Of a stretch of 64,000 nt of DNA, positions 32,321 to 41,248 are shown piece after piece (the first letter of the stretch is position 1; the number at the start of each line of letters is the position of its first letter). The position numbers and the translations under genes are program-made. Below the pieces are notes generated by a model, which was not told where the DNA came from, searched no databases, and saw only the letters and a program-made list of their open reading frames with translations. This DNA comes from Ochrobactrum teleogrylli (GTDB lineage Bacteria > Pseudomonadota > Alphaproteobacteria > Rhizobiales > Rhizobiaceae): contig NZ_VEWL01000008.1 in assembly GCF_006376685.1 (NCBI RefSeq), positions 62,001 through 126,000 on the forward strand. Direction: 5' to 3'.

Positions 32321-34531
32321 ATGTCTATTCGTTCCAAGCTTCGCACTACTGTTGCGATCCCAGTGATATCGGTCTGTGTTCTGGCGCAGCCATCTTTCGC
32401 GGATAGGCTGTCGCAGTCCTATCAAGTGGCTCAGGAAAACAGCGAGGAGCAAGCGCCGCAGGAACAGCCCGTTGAACAGCCACAGGCAGAAGGCGAGCGT
32501 CCTTCTGAGGAAGGTCAGGGGCATCGTCAGGCTGAGGAGCAGAAGCATGCTGAACGTGAGGAAGCGCAGCGCCAGGAAATAGAAAAGCAGCAGGCGGAAA
32601 AGGCAGAGGCTGCAAGGCAGGCTGAAGAACGCAAGGCGGCTGAAGCGGAAACGCAGCATCAGGCGGCTGAACAGAAAAAGGCCGAAGAAGAAGCTACCGC
32701 ACAGCAGAAGGCGGCAGAACAGGCGCAGCGTAAAGTTGAGCCGGAAGCAGCGGAACGCCAGGCTGAGAAACAGAAGCAGGAGAAGGCTGCTGCCGACGAG
32801 GCTGAAAAGCAGGCTGTCGAGCAAAAGAAGGCGGCAGAGCAAGAGACGCAGCGCCAAGCCCAAGAGAAGAAGCCTGCATCGGAAGAAAGCGCGCCGAAAG
32901 GCGAGGCTGAACCAGAACAACAGGTTCCTGCCCACAAGAAGCCAGCAGCGAAGACGCCCGATGCAAACGATGCATCGGAAGAGATCACGAAGGAGCCTGC
33001 GGAACGGCCAAAGAAGAGGCCCGCTCCTGCCGACGATGCACAGGCCCAGAAGCCATCGCCACAGCCGGAATCTGCACCTGTTCCAGTGCAACCGACCGAA
33101 CCGCAGACTGGTGAAGTCACTCCCGTTCAACCTGCGGAACAGCCAGCTGTCAAAGAACAGCATGGAAAGAAGAAGCGCGAGCCGTCGCCGGTAGAACAGC
33201 AACCAGCGGAACAACCTGAGGAGGCTGAGAAGAAGCCAGAACCTGTTCCTGCAATCGTCGACGAGCGTTCCGCGGCAGAAAAGGAAGCCATCGCGAAAGA
33301 TCCGTCGAAGACGGACGAAACGTTGGTTCTTCCGGTCGAGAACGGTGCTGCGATTCTCGACAGCGACAAGGATGCCGATAATAGCGGTGGCAATCAGGCT
33401 CGCGAGGAACGTCGCAAGCAGCGTGGACAACAGCGCGAAGCCGAAGCCTCAGCGCCGCCCCCCGCAGACGACGCATCCGCTCAGGTTGCTATTCCTGCAG
33501 AAATCAAAGCCGATCTCCCCAAGAAGATTGAAGCCAATCTGAAGGAAAAGGGAAAACGCGTCGACGAAGCACCCGCTTTCGTCGTCCCGGAAACCACAAA
33601 CATTGTGAACAACACCGTTGTTAACAACACGGTCGTCAATAACACGACAGTCAACAATGTGACGAACAACGTCAGCAATGTGAAAGTGCTTGAAGAAATC
33701 GACAACCGCGTTGTTATGAATGTGGGAGATCGAATTTTTGTGCGCGGCGATGACCGCCCACGTCTGCGCCGCAACGCTGAAGAAGCCTATTATGATGAGC
33801 TTCCGCGCGGCCGCACGCGCGAAACGATTGTGCGCCCCGGCGGCTATCGCGTGGTGACTGTCTATGATCGCTATGGTGATGTTGTGCAACGTTCCCGTAT
33901 TGATCGCGACGGCAACGAATATCTCATGGTCTACGCACCCGACTATGAAGATACACCCCGTGCAGCTATTGCCGATGTCGGCTACGAGCTACCGCCGATG
34001 CGTCTCACAATTCCTGTCAGCGATTATATCATTGACGTCACAGACGACCGCGACCGCGATTTCTATGACTTCCTGGCCATGCCTCCGGTAGAGCGGGTTG
34101 AACGCGTCTATACGATTGATGAGGTGCGTCATTCGGCACGTCTGCGCGATAAGGTGCGCCGCATTGATCTGGACACCATCCACTTTGCCACCGGCAGCGC
34201 GGAAGTCTCGCTATCGCAGGCCAAGACGCTGCGCAAAGTGGCTGATGCCATGCAGAAGGTTCTTTCCAAGGACCCGGGTGAAACCTTCTTCATCGAAGGC
34301 CACACGGATGCTGTCGGCTCTGATCGATCGAACCTCGTTCTTTCCGACAAGCGCGCAGAGTCAGTCGCAAGCCTGCTAACGGAAGTCTATGATATTCCTG
34401 CCGAAAATCTAGTCACGCAGGGCTATGGTGAGCGCTTCCTGAAGATCAAGACCGACGGGCCAGAGCAGGAAAACCGCCGTGTTACCATTCGCCGAGTGAC
34501 ACCGCTGGTCAGGCCGGTGGCGCAGCGCTAA
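32321..34531 (+). CDS. OmpA-domain envelope protein with long charged coiled-coil region
   Basis: Protein of 736 residues. A signal peptide (1-27) is followed by about 320 residues made almost only of Glu, Gln, Ala, Lys and Arg (about 35-350), which should form a long helix or coiled coil, becoming Pro-rich at the end. Residues about 426-456 are a VNNT-type Asn-rich repeat. A middle domain (about 470-600) contains repeated RGDDRPR/GRTRETIVRPGGYRVVTVYDRYGDVVQRS-like strands. The C-terminal OmpA domain (about 615-730) has IHFATGSAEVS, FFIEGHTDAVGSDRSNLVLSDKRA and GYGERFLK, the peptidoglycan-binding set. It probably spans the periplasm and anchors to peptidoglycan. Confidence 0.85.
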   Translation: MSIRSKLRTTVAIPVISVCVLAQPSFADRLSQSYQVAQENSEEQAPQEQPVEQPQAEGERPSEEGQGHRQAEEQKHAEREEAQRQEIEKQQAEKAEAARQAEERKAAEAETQHQAAEQKKAEEEATAQQKAAEQAQRKVEPEAAERQAEKQKQEKAAADEAEKQAVEQKKAAEQETQRQAQEKKPASEESAPKGEAEPEQQVPAHKKPAAKTPDANDASEEITKEPAERPKKRPAPADDAQAQKPSPQPESAPVPVQPTEPQTGEVTPVQPAEQPAVKEQHGKKKREPSPVEQQPAEQPEEAEKKPEPVPAIVDERSAAEKEAIAKDPSKTDETLVLPVENGAAILDSDKDADNSGGNQAREERRKQRGQQREAEASAPPPADDASAQVAIPAEIKADLPKKIEANLKEKGKRVDEAPAFVVPETTNIVNNTVVNNTVVNNTTVNNVTNNVSNVKVLEEIDNRVVMNVGDRIFVRGDDRPRLRRNAEEAYYDELPRGRTRETIVRPGGYRVVTVYDRYGDVVQRSRIDRDGNEYLMVYAPDYEDTPRAAIADVGYELPPMRLTIPVSDYIIDVTDDRDRDFYDFLAMPPVERVERVYTIDEVRHSARLRDKVRRIDLDTIHFATGSAEVSLSQAKTLRKVADAMQKVLSKDPGETFFIEGHTDAVGSDRSNLVLSDKRAESVASLLTEVYDIPAENLVTQGYGERFLKIKTDGPEQENRRVTIRRVTPLVRPVAQR
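33598..33690 (+). repeat. Asn-rich in-frame repeat (VNNT units)
   Basis: Units coding for VVNNT or TVNN follow each other about six times within the OmpA-domain gene. DNA copies have diverged at third positions, so the protein pattern is selected rather than a fresh slippage product. Confidence 0.7.
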
Positions 34532-34549
34532 CGCCTGCGCATTTTAAAA

Positions 34550-34580
34550 CTCTCAGGCCGCAACCACTGCGGCCTGAGAG
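34550..34580. terminator. Terminator between convergent genes
   Basis: CTCTCAGGCCGCA and TGCGGCCTGAGAG form a perfect 13-bp stem around ACCAC. On the minus strand it is followed by GTTTTAAAAT, so it mainly ends the RpiR-type gene, and it can also stop the OmpA-domain transcript. Confidence 0.8.
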
Positions 34581-34588
34581 ACAAACGC

Positions 34589-35452
34589 TTAATCTCCCAG
34601 CACCTGTTTGTCGTCGCCATCCCTGGAGCGGACAAGCTCTTCCTTGATCTGTCGGAGAACATGCGCGGAGCGGTTACGGTCTGCATAGGCAACCATGTTT
34701 GCCAGAATGTCGATTGTGGCCAGATAGGCGTAGCGGGTGGATGTGGGACGGAAGATATTTTTGCCTTCGTCCAGATCAATTGCAATCAACACATCGGAAG
34801 CCTGTGCGACAGGCGAATTGCTCTGCGTTATCGCAATGGTGGGAATGGCCCGAGCGCGCAGCAAATTCATGCAATTCACCAGCTCTCGATCTCGCCCTGT
34901 AATCGATGAGCCGATGACAACCGTTCCCGGCTGCGCAGCAGCTGAGAGCATGTGGTTCATGCTGTGGTCCGTCGATGCATTGATGCGACAACCGAGGCGG
35001 AACAACCGGTTGTGGAGTTCATTGGCAATCATGGCTGAGTTGCCCGTCGCGCCGAAGGCCTGAATAAACTCAGCCCCACGGATCAGGTGGGCGGCCCGTT
35101 CTATTGCGGCGAGATCGAGTTGCCGGTGTAACTGGAAGAGCGCATTTTGCGCCTTGGTTATAATGTCTTCGGCAACTTCTTCCACAGAGCTGGTCTCGGT
35201 TTCCGGCATCAGATAGCGCAATCCGACATAGGTTATCTTTGCCAGTTGCACCTTGAAGTCGGAATAGCCCTGACAGCCTATCCGCCGGCAAAACCGTGTT
35301 ACGGTTGGCGGAGAAACGCCTGCCTTCTCCGCCAGTTCACCAATCGAGGAATTGACGACAAAATCGACATTTTCCAGCACCACGGCTGCGAGCTTTTTTT
35401 CGAGACCGGAAAGTTTGCCTTCCTTGTCCGACAATGCGTGAATGACGTCCAT
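34589..35452 (-). CDS. RpiR/MurR-family transcriptional regulator (HTH + SIS)
   Basis: Regulator of 287 residues. The N-terminal HTH_6 domain has SIGELAEKAGVSPPTVTRFCRRIGCQGYSDFK-type sequence. The C-terminal SIS domain has QAFGATGNSAMIANELHNRL, VVIGSSITGRDRELVNCM and the TIAITQSNSPVAQASDVLIAI strand. The start has CGGAG upstream. RpiR regulators usually bind phosphosugars, but many in Rhizobiales control amino-acid or peptide clusters. It is divergent from the PLP enzyme gene at 35639 and probably controls the run to 44378. Confidence 0.9.
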   Translation of the reverse strand: MDVIHALSDKEGKLSGLEKKLAAVVLENVDFVVNSSIGELAEKAGVSPPTVTRFCRRIGCQGYSDFKVQLAKITYVGLRYLMPETETSSVEEVAEDIITKAQNALFQLHRQLDLAAIERAAHLIRGAEFIQAFGATGNSAMIANELHNRLFRLGCRINASTDHSMNHMLSAAAQPGTVVIGSSITGRDRELVNCMNLLRARAIPTIAITQSNSPVAQASDVLIAIDLDEGKNIFRPTSTRYAYLATIDILANMVAYADRNRSAHVLRQIKEELVRSRDGDDKQVLGD

Positions 35453-35483
35453 TGGAACTCCGGTCGAGAAGGAAACGCACTTT

Positions 35484-35591
35484 GAAAGCGCTTTCCATAT
35501 CTATACTGATGAAAAATAATTACATGACTATGGAAATTTTCCACGTTCTGATCAATGGTTATCTCTCACACGAGGTTAATCAAGAAAATAA
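35484..35591. promoter_or_regulatory. Divergent promoter region with palindromes and a shared AT-rich element
   Basis: Three signals lie between the RpiR gene and the PLP enzyme gene: the perfect palindrome GAAAGCGCTTTC (35484-35495), TGGAAATTTTCCA (35531-35543), and TCAAGAAAATAA (35580-35591), which recurs exactly at 37021-37032 before the M81 gene. Any of them may be the RpiR operator. I cannot decide which. Confidence 0.45.
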
Positions 35592-35638
35592 TATACACCG
35601 CCTAAAACAATCGCGCACCGTACCCGAAGAGGCAATCC

Positions 35639-36727
35639 ATGACGTTCCCTTGGCCAGAAGCAGGCACGCCTGTTGAAAATATCCCGACCCCAATGCCCAT
35701 CATCGATGAAGACCGTATGGCCTCGAATATTGCCCGCGCGCAGGCTTATTTCGACCAGCACGGGCAGGCTTTTCGTCCGCATATCAAGACGCACAAGATA
35801 CCTTCCATCGCAAGGCTACAGCTTGAAGCGGGCGCCAAAGGCATCAATTGCCAGAAGATCACCGAGGCGGAGGTTTTTGCCGAGGCCGGTTTCGATGACA
35901 TTTTGATAACCTACAATATTCTCGGAGCTGCAAAGCTCGCGCGGTTGAAAGTGCTCAATGCGAAAATCGGCGCTTTAAAAGTGACTGTCGATAGTGAAGT
36001 CACGATCAAGGGACTTGCTGAAACCTTTGATGCCGAGCGACCGCTGACGGTGCTGGTGGAATGCGACACAGGTGGCAAGCGATGCGGTGTCCAGACGCCG
36101 GATGCCGTTGTGGCATTGGCTGAAGTGATCTCCGCCAAGCCCGGTCTTCGTTTTGCAGGCATCCTGACTTACCCGGCGGCGGGAGGCGCGGCGCAAGTCG
36201 AAAATTTCATCGTCGAGACGATGGAAAAGCTGGCCGCGAAAGGAATAGATTGCCCGATCCGGTCGAATGGCGGCTCGCCGGACCTCTATTCCGCGCATCT
36301 CGTGCCGTCAGCGACTGAACACCGCGCTGGCACCTATGTCTATAACGACCGCAGCATGGTTAGGGCAGGGCACTGCACCAATGAGAATCTTGCCATGCAT
36401 ATTCTTGCAACTGTAGTTTCCAGACCCGCGCCGGGCAGGGCCGTGCTGGATTGCGGTTCCAAAGCTCTGACATCGGACCTGCTTGGTTTTGTTGACCATG
36501 GCGTTATCGAAGGCTTTGAGGGCGCGCGGATTGTTTCCCTTTCGGAAGAGCACGGTGTGGTCGATCTGACGGATTGCAAACAAGATTTCGCGCCGGTGGG
36601 GGCTGTTGTTCGTGTCATCCCCAATCACACGTGTGTCGTCAGCAACCTGTTCGATCGCATTGTTTTTCATCGTGACGGTGTGGTGACTCGTGTTGAAGAT
36701 GTTGCCGCACGTGGGACCGTTTGGTGA
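35639..36727 (+). CDS. D-serine dehydratase/D-threonine aldolase-like PLP enzyme (fold III)
   Basis: PLP-dependent enzyme of 362 residues with the alanine-racemase-like N-terminal barrel and a DSD-type C-terminal domain. The PLP lysine is in RPHIKTHK (Lys50 likely). The metal pair near the end is NHTC: His330 and Cys332. A His-x-Cys pair is what I recall for the zinc-dependent D-serine dehydratase of vertebrates, while D-threonine aldolases use a related site, so dehydratase chemistry is slightly favoured. It either splits D-threonine-like 3-hydroxy amino acids to glycine and an aldehyde, or removes water and ammonia from D-serine. AGAGG precedes the start. Confidence 0.85.
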   Translation: MTFPWPEAGTPVENIPTPMPIIDEDRMASNIARAQAYFDQHGQAFRPHIKTHKIPSIARLQLEAGAKGINCQKITEAEVFAEAGFDDILITYNILGAAKLARLKVLNAKIGALKVTVDSEVTIKGLAETFDAERPLTVLVECDTGGKRCGVQTPDAVVALAEVISAKPGLRFAGILTYPAAGGAAQVENFIVETMEKLAAKGIDCPIRSNGGSPDLYSAHLVPSATEHRAGTYVYNDRSMVRAGHCTNENLAMHILATVVSRPAPGRAVLDCGSKALTSDLLGFVDHGVIEGFEGARIVSLSEEHGVVDLTDCKQDFAPVGAVVRVIPNHTCVVSNLFDRIVFHRDGVVTRVEDVAARGTVW

Positions 36728-36790
36728 ACTGTGCGCCAATGGTGGCGTGAAATGACGGCCTAACGCTGAAAAAAGTGCGCGGAAAACATG

Positions 36791-36821
36791 AAAAAGGAGC
36801 CGAATTTTTCGGCTCCTTTTT
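36791..36821 (+). terminator. Rho-independent terminator after the PLP enzyme gene
   Basis: AAAAAGGAGCCGAA pairs with TTCGGCTCCTTTTT around three T. A and T runs on both sides make it possibly bidirectional. Confidence 0.85.
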
Positions 36822-36928
36822 CATCTGATAAGTAAATTTATATCACATGGAGCATTGAGAGCCGCCTTAAAGGCATTGAATGGGCATGCATTTTCCGCTC
36901 ATCATCGCGGTGTGTCCGCCGCCGCTTC

Positions 36929-37032
36929 ATGAAAATCAATTTCATAAATTTTCATCTTAACGCCGACGGCGCAGCTTATTGCGCGATATCCTGTTGACAT
37001 GGACATTATTCGACGCATTATCAAGAAAATAA
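36929..37032 (+). promoter_or_regulatory. Candidate regulated promoter of the M81/Dpp operon
   Basis: ATGAAAAT (36929-36936) and ATTTTCAT (36948-36955) are inverted repeats, with TGAAAATCAATTTCA nested inside. TTGACA (36994-36999) with ATTATC at 17-bp spacing gives a possible promoter. TCAAGAAAATAA follows at 37021. AATTTCATAAA (36938-36948) is repeated exactly at 45873-45883, before the MFS and cyo genes. Confidence 0.45.
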
Positions 37033-37248
37033 ATTACAAAAATAATCAAAGGGCGAACACGAGGCGGAGACCACCATCATATCCCGATTTCAATTGTTGC
37101 GTCGGCATTGTCGCCGGTCTGCGTGAACTGTTTTTGCGACGCGACGTGAGTGACAAACCTGAAACGAGCGCGCGCACGGGCGTCGAGTTTTCCGCGCGAA
37201 CAGATGCCGACACGACTTTTGATCAAGCCATACACCTGGAACCATACC

Positions 37249-38727
37249 ATGCGCATATTCACGGCCTCGATGGCTACGGAAACAAATACGTTTTCACCCG
37301 TTCCAACGGATATGGAGGCGTTTAAGGCAGCCTTTTACGCCAAGCCCGGCGAGCACCCGGAAACGCCGACCTTGTGTTCATCCGTTGTGCCGATTTTGCG
37401 CCGTCGCGGCAAAGCTGAGGGCTTTACCGTTGTCGAAGGCACCTCGTGCTGGGCCGAGCCTGCGGGTCTCATTCAACGCCAGACCTATGAGACATTGCGC
37501 GATACCATATTGGCTGAACTGAAGGCCGCGCTCCCCTTGAATGCGGTTGTTCTCGGACTGCATGGCGCGATGGTGGCGCAGGGCTATGATGATCCGGAAG
37601 GGGACTTTCTGGAAAAAGTGCGGGCAATTGTCGGCCCTAATGTTCTGATCGCAGCCGAGTTCGATCCCCACAGTCACCTGACTGCAAAACGTGTAACCAA
37701 TCTCGACGTCATGGCAACGTTTCTGGAGTTCCCGCATACGGATTTCGAAGAGCGCGGAGAACATGTCGTTGATCTGGCTCTCAGGACGCTGCGTGGGGAA
37801 ATCAAGCCTGTCATTTCGACCTTCGATTGCCGCATGATCACCATTTATCCCACCAATCGCGAGCCAATGCGATCTTATGTGGATCGCCTCGTGGCTATGC
37901 AGGGCAAGAATGGCATCCTTTCGATTTCCGTAATCCATGGTTTCATGGCTGGCGACGCGCCCGACATGGGGACGCGGATTATCGTTGTCACCGATAATGA
38001 CAAGGTCAAAGGCGACCAACTTGCGCGTCAACTGGGCCATGAACTGTACCGTATGCGAAAGCTTACGGCCATGGAGATGCTGGATACGGAAGCTGGTCTG
38101 GATCGCGTCCTGGAACGTCGCGCCAGTGACCCATCGCGTCCTGTTGTTGTCTCCGATATCTGGGACAATCCGGGCGGGGGCGTGGCGGGTGATGCCACCT
38201 ATATTCTGCGCCGCATGCTGGAGCGCAAGCTCGACAATTTTGCGGTAGCCACCATCTGGGATCCTGTCGCCGTGGCTTTCTGTCATGCGGCAGGTGAGGG
38301 GGCCGAGCTCGAAATCCGTGTCGGTGGAAAGTCGTCATGGCAAGGCGGCGAGCCGCTTGATCTGCGTGTTACCATCGAGAAGGTCGTGGACGCAGGCTGG
38401 CAGAGCTTTCGCAACAGCCGGGTCAATCTGGGACGTGTCGCGGTAATCCGTCCTGTCGGAACACAGATCGATATCATTCTGATTACCAGCCGCTCACAGA
38501 CCTATGAGCCGGATATCTTCTCCAATATGGGGATCGATTTTGCGCGAAAGGATTTCCTTGTCGTCAAATCGACCAACCACTTTCAGGCCGGATTCCAGCC
38601 TGTCGCCTCGGAGATTGTCTATATAGCGGCTCCAACTTCATACCCGACCAATCCAGCGGTCACACCATATCGAAAAGCAAGTCTGGAACTCTGGCCACGG
38701 GTCGCCGACCCGCTCGGGCTGGACTAA
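37249..38727 (+). CDS. M81-family metallopeptidase (MlrC-like)
   Basis: Protein of 492 residues of the M81/MlrC family. It starts MRIFTASMATETNTFSP, the almost invariant opening of the family, which decides the start at 37249 over a longer frame. VLGLHGAMVAQGYDDPEGDFL and the metal site AEFDPHSHLT follow, and the C-terminal half has SDIWDNPGGGVAGDATYIL. MlrC itself opens amide bonds of linear microcystin next to D-residues and the Adda group; other members act on isopeptide or D-amino-acid amides. It is the first gene of the run with the Dpp-type importer. Confidence 0.88.
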   Translation: MRIFTASMATETNTFSPVPTDMEAFKAAFYAKPGEHPETPTLCSSVVPILRRRGKAEGFTVVEGTSCWAEPAGLIQRQTYETLRDTILAELKAALPLNAVVLGLHGAMVAQGYDDPEGDFLEKVRAIVGPNVLIAAEFDPHSHLTAKRVTNLDVMATFLEFPHTDFEERGEHVVDLALRTLRGEIKPVISTFDCRMITIYPTNREPMRSYVDRLVAMQGKNGILSISVIHGFMAGDAPDMGTRIIVVTDNDKVKGDQLARQLGHELYRMRKLTAMEMLDTEAGLDRVLERRASDPSRPVVVSDIWDNPGGGVAGDATYILRRMLERKLDNFAVATIWDPVAVAFCHAAGEGAELEIRVGGKSSWQGGEPLDLRVTIEKVVDAGWQSFRNSRVNLGRVAVIRPVGTQIDIILITSRSQTYEPDIFSNMGIDFARKDFLVVKSTNHFQAGFQPVASEIVYIAAPTSYPTNPAVTPYRKASLELWPRVADPLGLD

Positions 38728-38774
38728 CCACAGCGAACACTCAGTCGGTTCGATTACAAAAAAGGGGAGTAACC

Positions 38775-40289
38775 ATGAAAAAACGTTTTCTGCTGGGGGC
38801 TACTGCAGCACTTCTATGTTCAAGCGTGATGGCTTTCGCGCAATCGTCGGATGGCGTTCTGACCATCGCAACCATCGGCGAGCCGCCAACACTGGATGCG
38901 ATGCAGACCCCAACCGATATTGTCCTGACGATTGACCAGCATATTTTTGAGACGCTTTATACCTATGATGAACAGTGGAAGTCGGTTCCGTTGCTCGCTG
39001 CTGGCATGCCGGAAATTTCTGAAGATGGATTGACTTACAAGATTTCCTTAAGAGAAGGGGTAAAGTTTCACGATGGCAGCGATTTTGACTCCAAGGACGT
39101 CGTCGCATCCTTGAAGCGGTGGATGGAAATCAATTCCAAGGGCAAGCAGGTTGCTGGCATCGTAGAAAGCCTGAGCGAAGATGGCGACCATGCGGTCATC
39201 ATCAAACTCAAGTCGCGCTATGCGCCATTGCTGGCGACCTTGTCGCAAGCGTCGATCATCATTCCATCCGAGACCATCGCCGACACGCTGACGCAGTTCG
39301 TCGGCACCGGCCCCTATGCGCTCAAGGAGCGCAAGCCCGATCAGTATACGCAGCTCGTGCGCTTTGACGATTATAAGTCTCCCAAAGGCGAGCCGAGCAA
39401 TTATGCGGGTAAGCGCGAGGCCATTGCCAAGGAACTGCGCTTTGTGCCCGTTCCCGATGCCAACACCCGCGTTGAAGGACTGATTTCCGGACAGTTTGAT
39501 TTCGCAGACTCGCTTCCCGTCAGCGCCTATGAGCGTGTTGAAGCAAGCGGGAAGGCCAAACCAGTCATCTTCAAGAACTCGGGCTGGGCCTCCATGAATA
39601 TCAACATGAAGGAAGGCGCGCTCGTCAAAAAGGAACTGCGTCAGGCGGTTCAGGCCGCGCTCAATGCATCCGACATGATGCTCGCAGCTTTCTCCGATGA
39701 CCGTTTTTACAGCGTCGATGGCTCCATCTTCCCTGAAGGGTCGTTCTGGCACACTGAAGCCGGCGTGGCCCGCTATGGCGAAGGCGACCCTGAAACAGCT
39801 GCCAAGCTCCTGAAGGATGCCGGATATGACGGCACGCCGATCCGGCTCTTGACCAGCCGCCAATATGAGTTCCATTACAAGATCGGTGAGGTGGCGAAAG
39901 CCTATCTTGAAGCGGCAGGCTTCAAGGTTGATATGCAGGTTGTCGACTGGGCTACGCTGACGACGCGTCGCGCCGATCCGAAGGAATGGGATATCTTCAT
40001 CACCCATTCGAATTTCCCAGGCGATCCGACAACGATCAACACCATCACGGATACATATCCGGGCTGGTATGTGTCGGACCAGAAAGCCAAAGCCGTCGCC
40101 ACCTATATGGATGCGACGACCGATGAAGCAAAGCAGAAGGCGTGGGCAGGCATCCAGACCGTCATCTATGATGACGCACCGCTCTATAAGGTCGGCAATT
40201 TCAATGCAGTTTCCGGTGTTGCGGACGGGGTTGCCGGTTACACGCCAACCTACTGGCCGCATTTCTGGAATGTAGCCCCGAAGAAGTGA
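38775..40289 (+). CDS. ABC transporter substrate-binding protein, dipeptide type (SBP_bac_5)
   Basis: Periplasmic binding protein of 504 residues with a signal peptide (1-22, ending AFAQ). GVLTIATIGEPPTLDAMQT, YKISLREGVKFHDGSDF and the C-terminal PLYKVGNFNAVSGV mark the DppA-like family. AGGGGAG precedes the start. It is only distantly similar to the two copies at 1942 and 3919. It starts nine bases before the permease that follows and 47 bases after the M81 gene, so it is one operon with both. Confidence 0.9.
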   Translation: MKKRFLLGATAALLCSSVMAFAQSSDGVLTIATIGEPPTLDAMQTPTDIVLTIDQHIFETLYTYDEQWKSVPLLAAGMPEISEDGLTYKISLREGVKFHDGSDFDSKDVVASLKRWMEINSKGKQVAGIVESLSEDGDHAVIIKLKSRYAPLLATLSQASIIIPSETIADTLTQFVGTGPYALKERKPDQYTQLVRFDDYKSPKGEPSNYAGKREAIAKELRFVPVPDANTRVEGLISGQFDFADSLPVSAYERVEASGKAKPVIFKNSGWASMNINMKEGALVKKELRQAVQAALNASDMMLAAFSDDRFYSVDGSIFPEGSFWHTEAGVARYGEGDPETAAKLLKDAGYDGTPIRLLTSRQYEFHYKIGEVAKAYLEAAGFKVDMQVVDWATLTTRRADPKEWDIFITHSNFPGDPTTINTITDTYPGWYVSDQKAKAVATYMDATTDEAKQKAWAGIQTVIYDDAPLYKVGNFNAVSGVADGVAGYTPTYWPHFWNVAPKK

Positions 40290-40297
40290 GGCAGACC

Positions 40298-41248
40298 ATG
40301 TCGAGGATCGCCCGGGCACTGTTGCACCGCTTGATAGGCATGGCCGTTGTGCTTGCCCTTGTCGTGACAGTTGTATTCGTCATTGTCCGGGTTACGCCGG
40401 GCGATCCCGCTGCCGTCATGCTGGGGTCTGACGCGACCCCGCAGGACATTGCAGATTTGAGAGCACGGATGGGGCTGGATGCGCCCCTTCTGGTGCAATA
40501 CGGCCAGTTCGTGCTGGGCATTTTCCAAGGCGATCTTGGTCAGTCCATCTTTCTCAACCAGCCGGTGACGAAAGCCCTTGCTTCGCGTGCGGAGCCGACA
40601 TTCTTTCTCACGCTGTTCTCCATATTGATCGCGGTGCTGATCGCCTTGCCGGTCGGGGTTTTCTCAGCCGTGAAACGAGGAACCTTCTTCGATCAGACTG
40701 TGGTCGTGCTGACCATGGTGGCTGCAAGCGTGCCAAGTTTCTGGTTGGGCTTGCTCCTTATCCAGATTTTCGCGGTTCAATATGGCTGGTTCCCGGCATC
40801 CGGTTATGGTGGTCCCGACACGAGCTTTCTGGAACGCCTGCATCATCTGATCTTGCCTGCCGTGGCTCTCGGCGTGGTCAATTCCGCACTCATTACCCGC
40901 TTTACCCGGGCAGCCATGCTTGATGTGCTGGGGGACGACTATGTGCGTACGGCGCGTGCAAAGGGCGCTACCGAAGGCCGCGTGATCCTGAAGCATGCCT
41001 TCAAGAATGCGCTTGTGCCCATCATCACCGTCATTGGACTTTCCATTGCGATGCTGGTCGCGGGCGCCGTCGTAACGGAGACGGTATTCGGTCTGCCGGG
41101 CATTGGAAATCTGGTGGTGTCGGCGGTGCTGCGCCGCGACTATCCGGTGATCCAAGGAACGCTGTTGGTCGTGGCCGCTATCTATGTGCTGATCAATTTT
41201 GTGGTCGATATGCTCTATATTCTCGTAGATCCGAGGGTACGCCTGTGA
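40298..41248 (+). CDS. ABC transporter permease, DppB-like
   Basis: Permease of 316 residues from the ATG at 40298 (GTGAGG upstream; an in-frame GTG lies four codons earlier). The first membrane helix with VVTVVFVIVRVTPGDPA, the TRFTRAAMLDVLGDDYVRTARAKGATEGRVILKHAFKN coupling loop and DMLYILVDPRVRL at the end are typical. It overlaps the DppC-like gene by 4 bp. Confidence 0.92.
   Translation: MSRIARALLHRLIGMAVVLALVVTVVFVIVRVTPGDPAAVMLGSDATPQDIADLRARMGLDAPLLVQYGQFVLGIFQGDLGQSIFLNQPVTKALASRAEPTFFLTLFSILIAVLIALPVGVFSAVKRGTFFDQTVVVLTMVAASVPSFWLGLLLIQIFAVQYGWFPASGYGGPDTSFLERLHHLILPAVALGVVNSALITRFTRAAMLDVLGDDYVRTARAKGATEGRVILKHAFKNALVPIITVIGLSIAMLVAGAVVTETVFGLPGIGNLVVSAVLRRDYPVIQGTLLVVAAIYVLINFVVDMLYILVDPRVRL

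Larger units (their letters stand above)
36728..37248 (+). other. Intergenic region: terminator, repeated TTTCAT motifs and promoter of the M81 gene
   Basis: The stretch of 521 bases contains the terminator (36791-36821), the palindromic group ATGAAAAT..ATTTTCAT (36929-36955) and a TTGACA box (36994-36999). It also holds the TCAAGAAAATAA element (37021-37032) shared with the 35639 promoter. The remaining 200 bases before the M81 start have open frames, but none with a convincing ribosome-binding site or family similarity, so I treat them as leader. Confidence 0.5.

Noticed and set aside
32052-32366. Plus-strand frame of 104 codons before the OmpA-domain gene
   Set aside because: It overlaps the signal-peptide region of the real gene in another frame and lacks a ribosome-binding site.
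32201-33430. Minus-strand frame of 409 codons, very Leu/Phe/Arg-rich
   Set aside because: It is the complement of the Glu/Gln/Lys-rich codons of the OmpA-domain gene, so the apparent membrane-like sequence is an artefact.
33598-33690. Short repeats that could suggest a CRISPR-like array
   Set aside because: The units are about 15 bases, in frame and without spacers; they code for the VNNT protein repeat.
36999-37325. Plus-strand frame of 108 codons before and across the M81 start
   Set aside because: It has no good ribosome-binding site, overlaps the M81 gene in another frame, and begins within the candidate promoter.
39048-40319. Minus-strand frame of 423 codons
   Set aside because: It is antisense to the binding-protein gene at 38775-40289, which has a signal peptide, family motifs and operon context.
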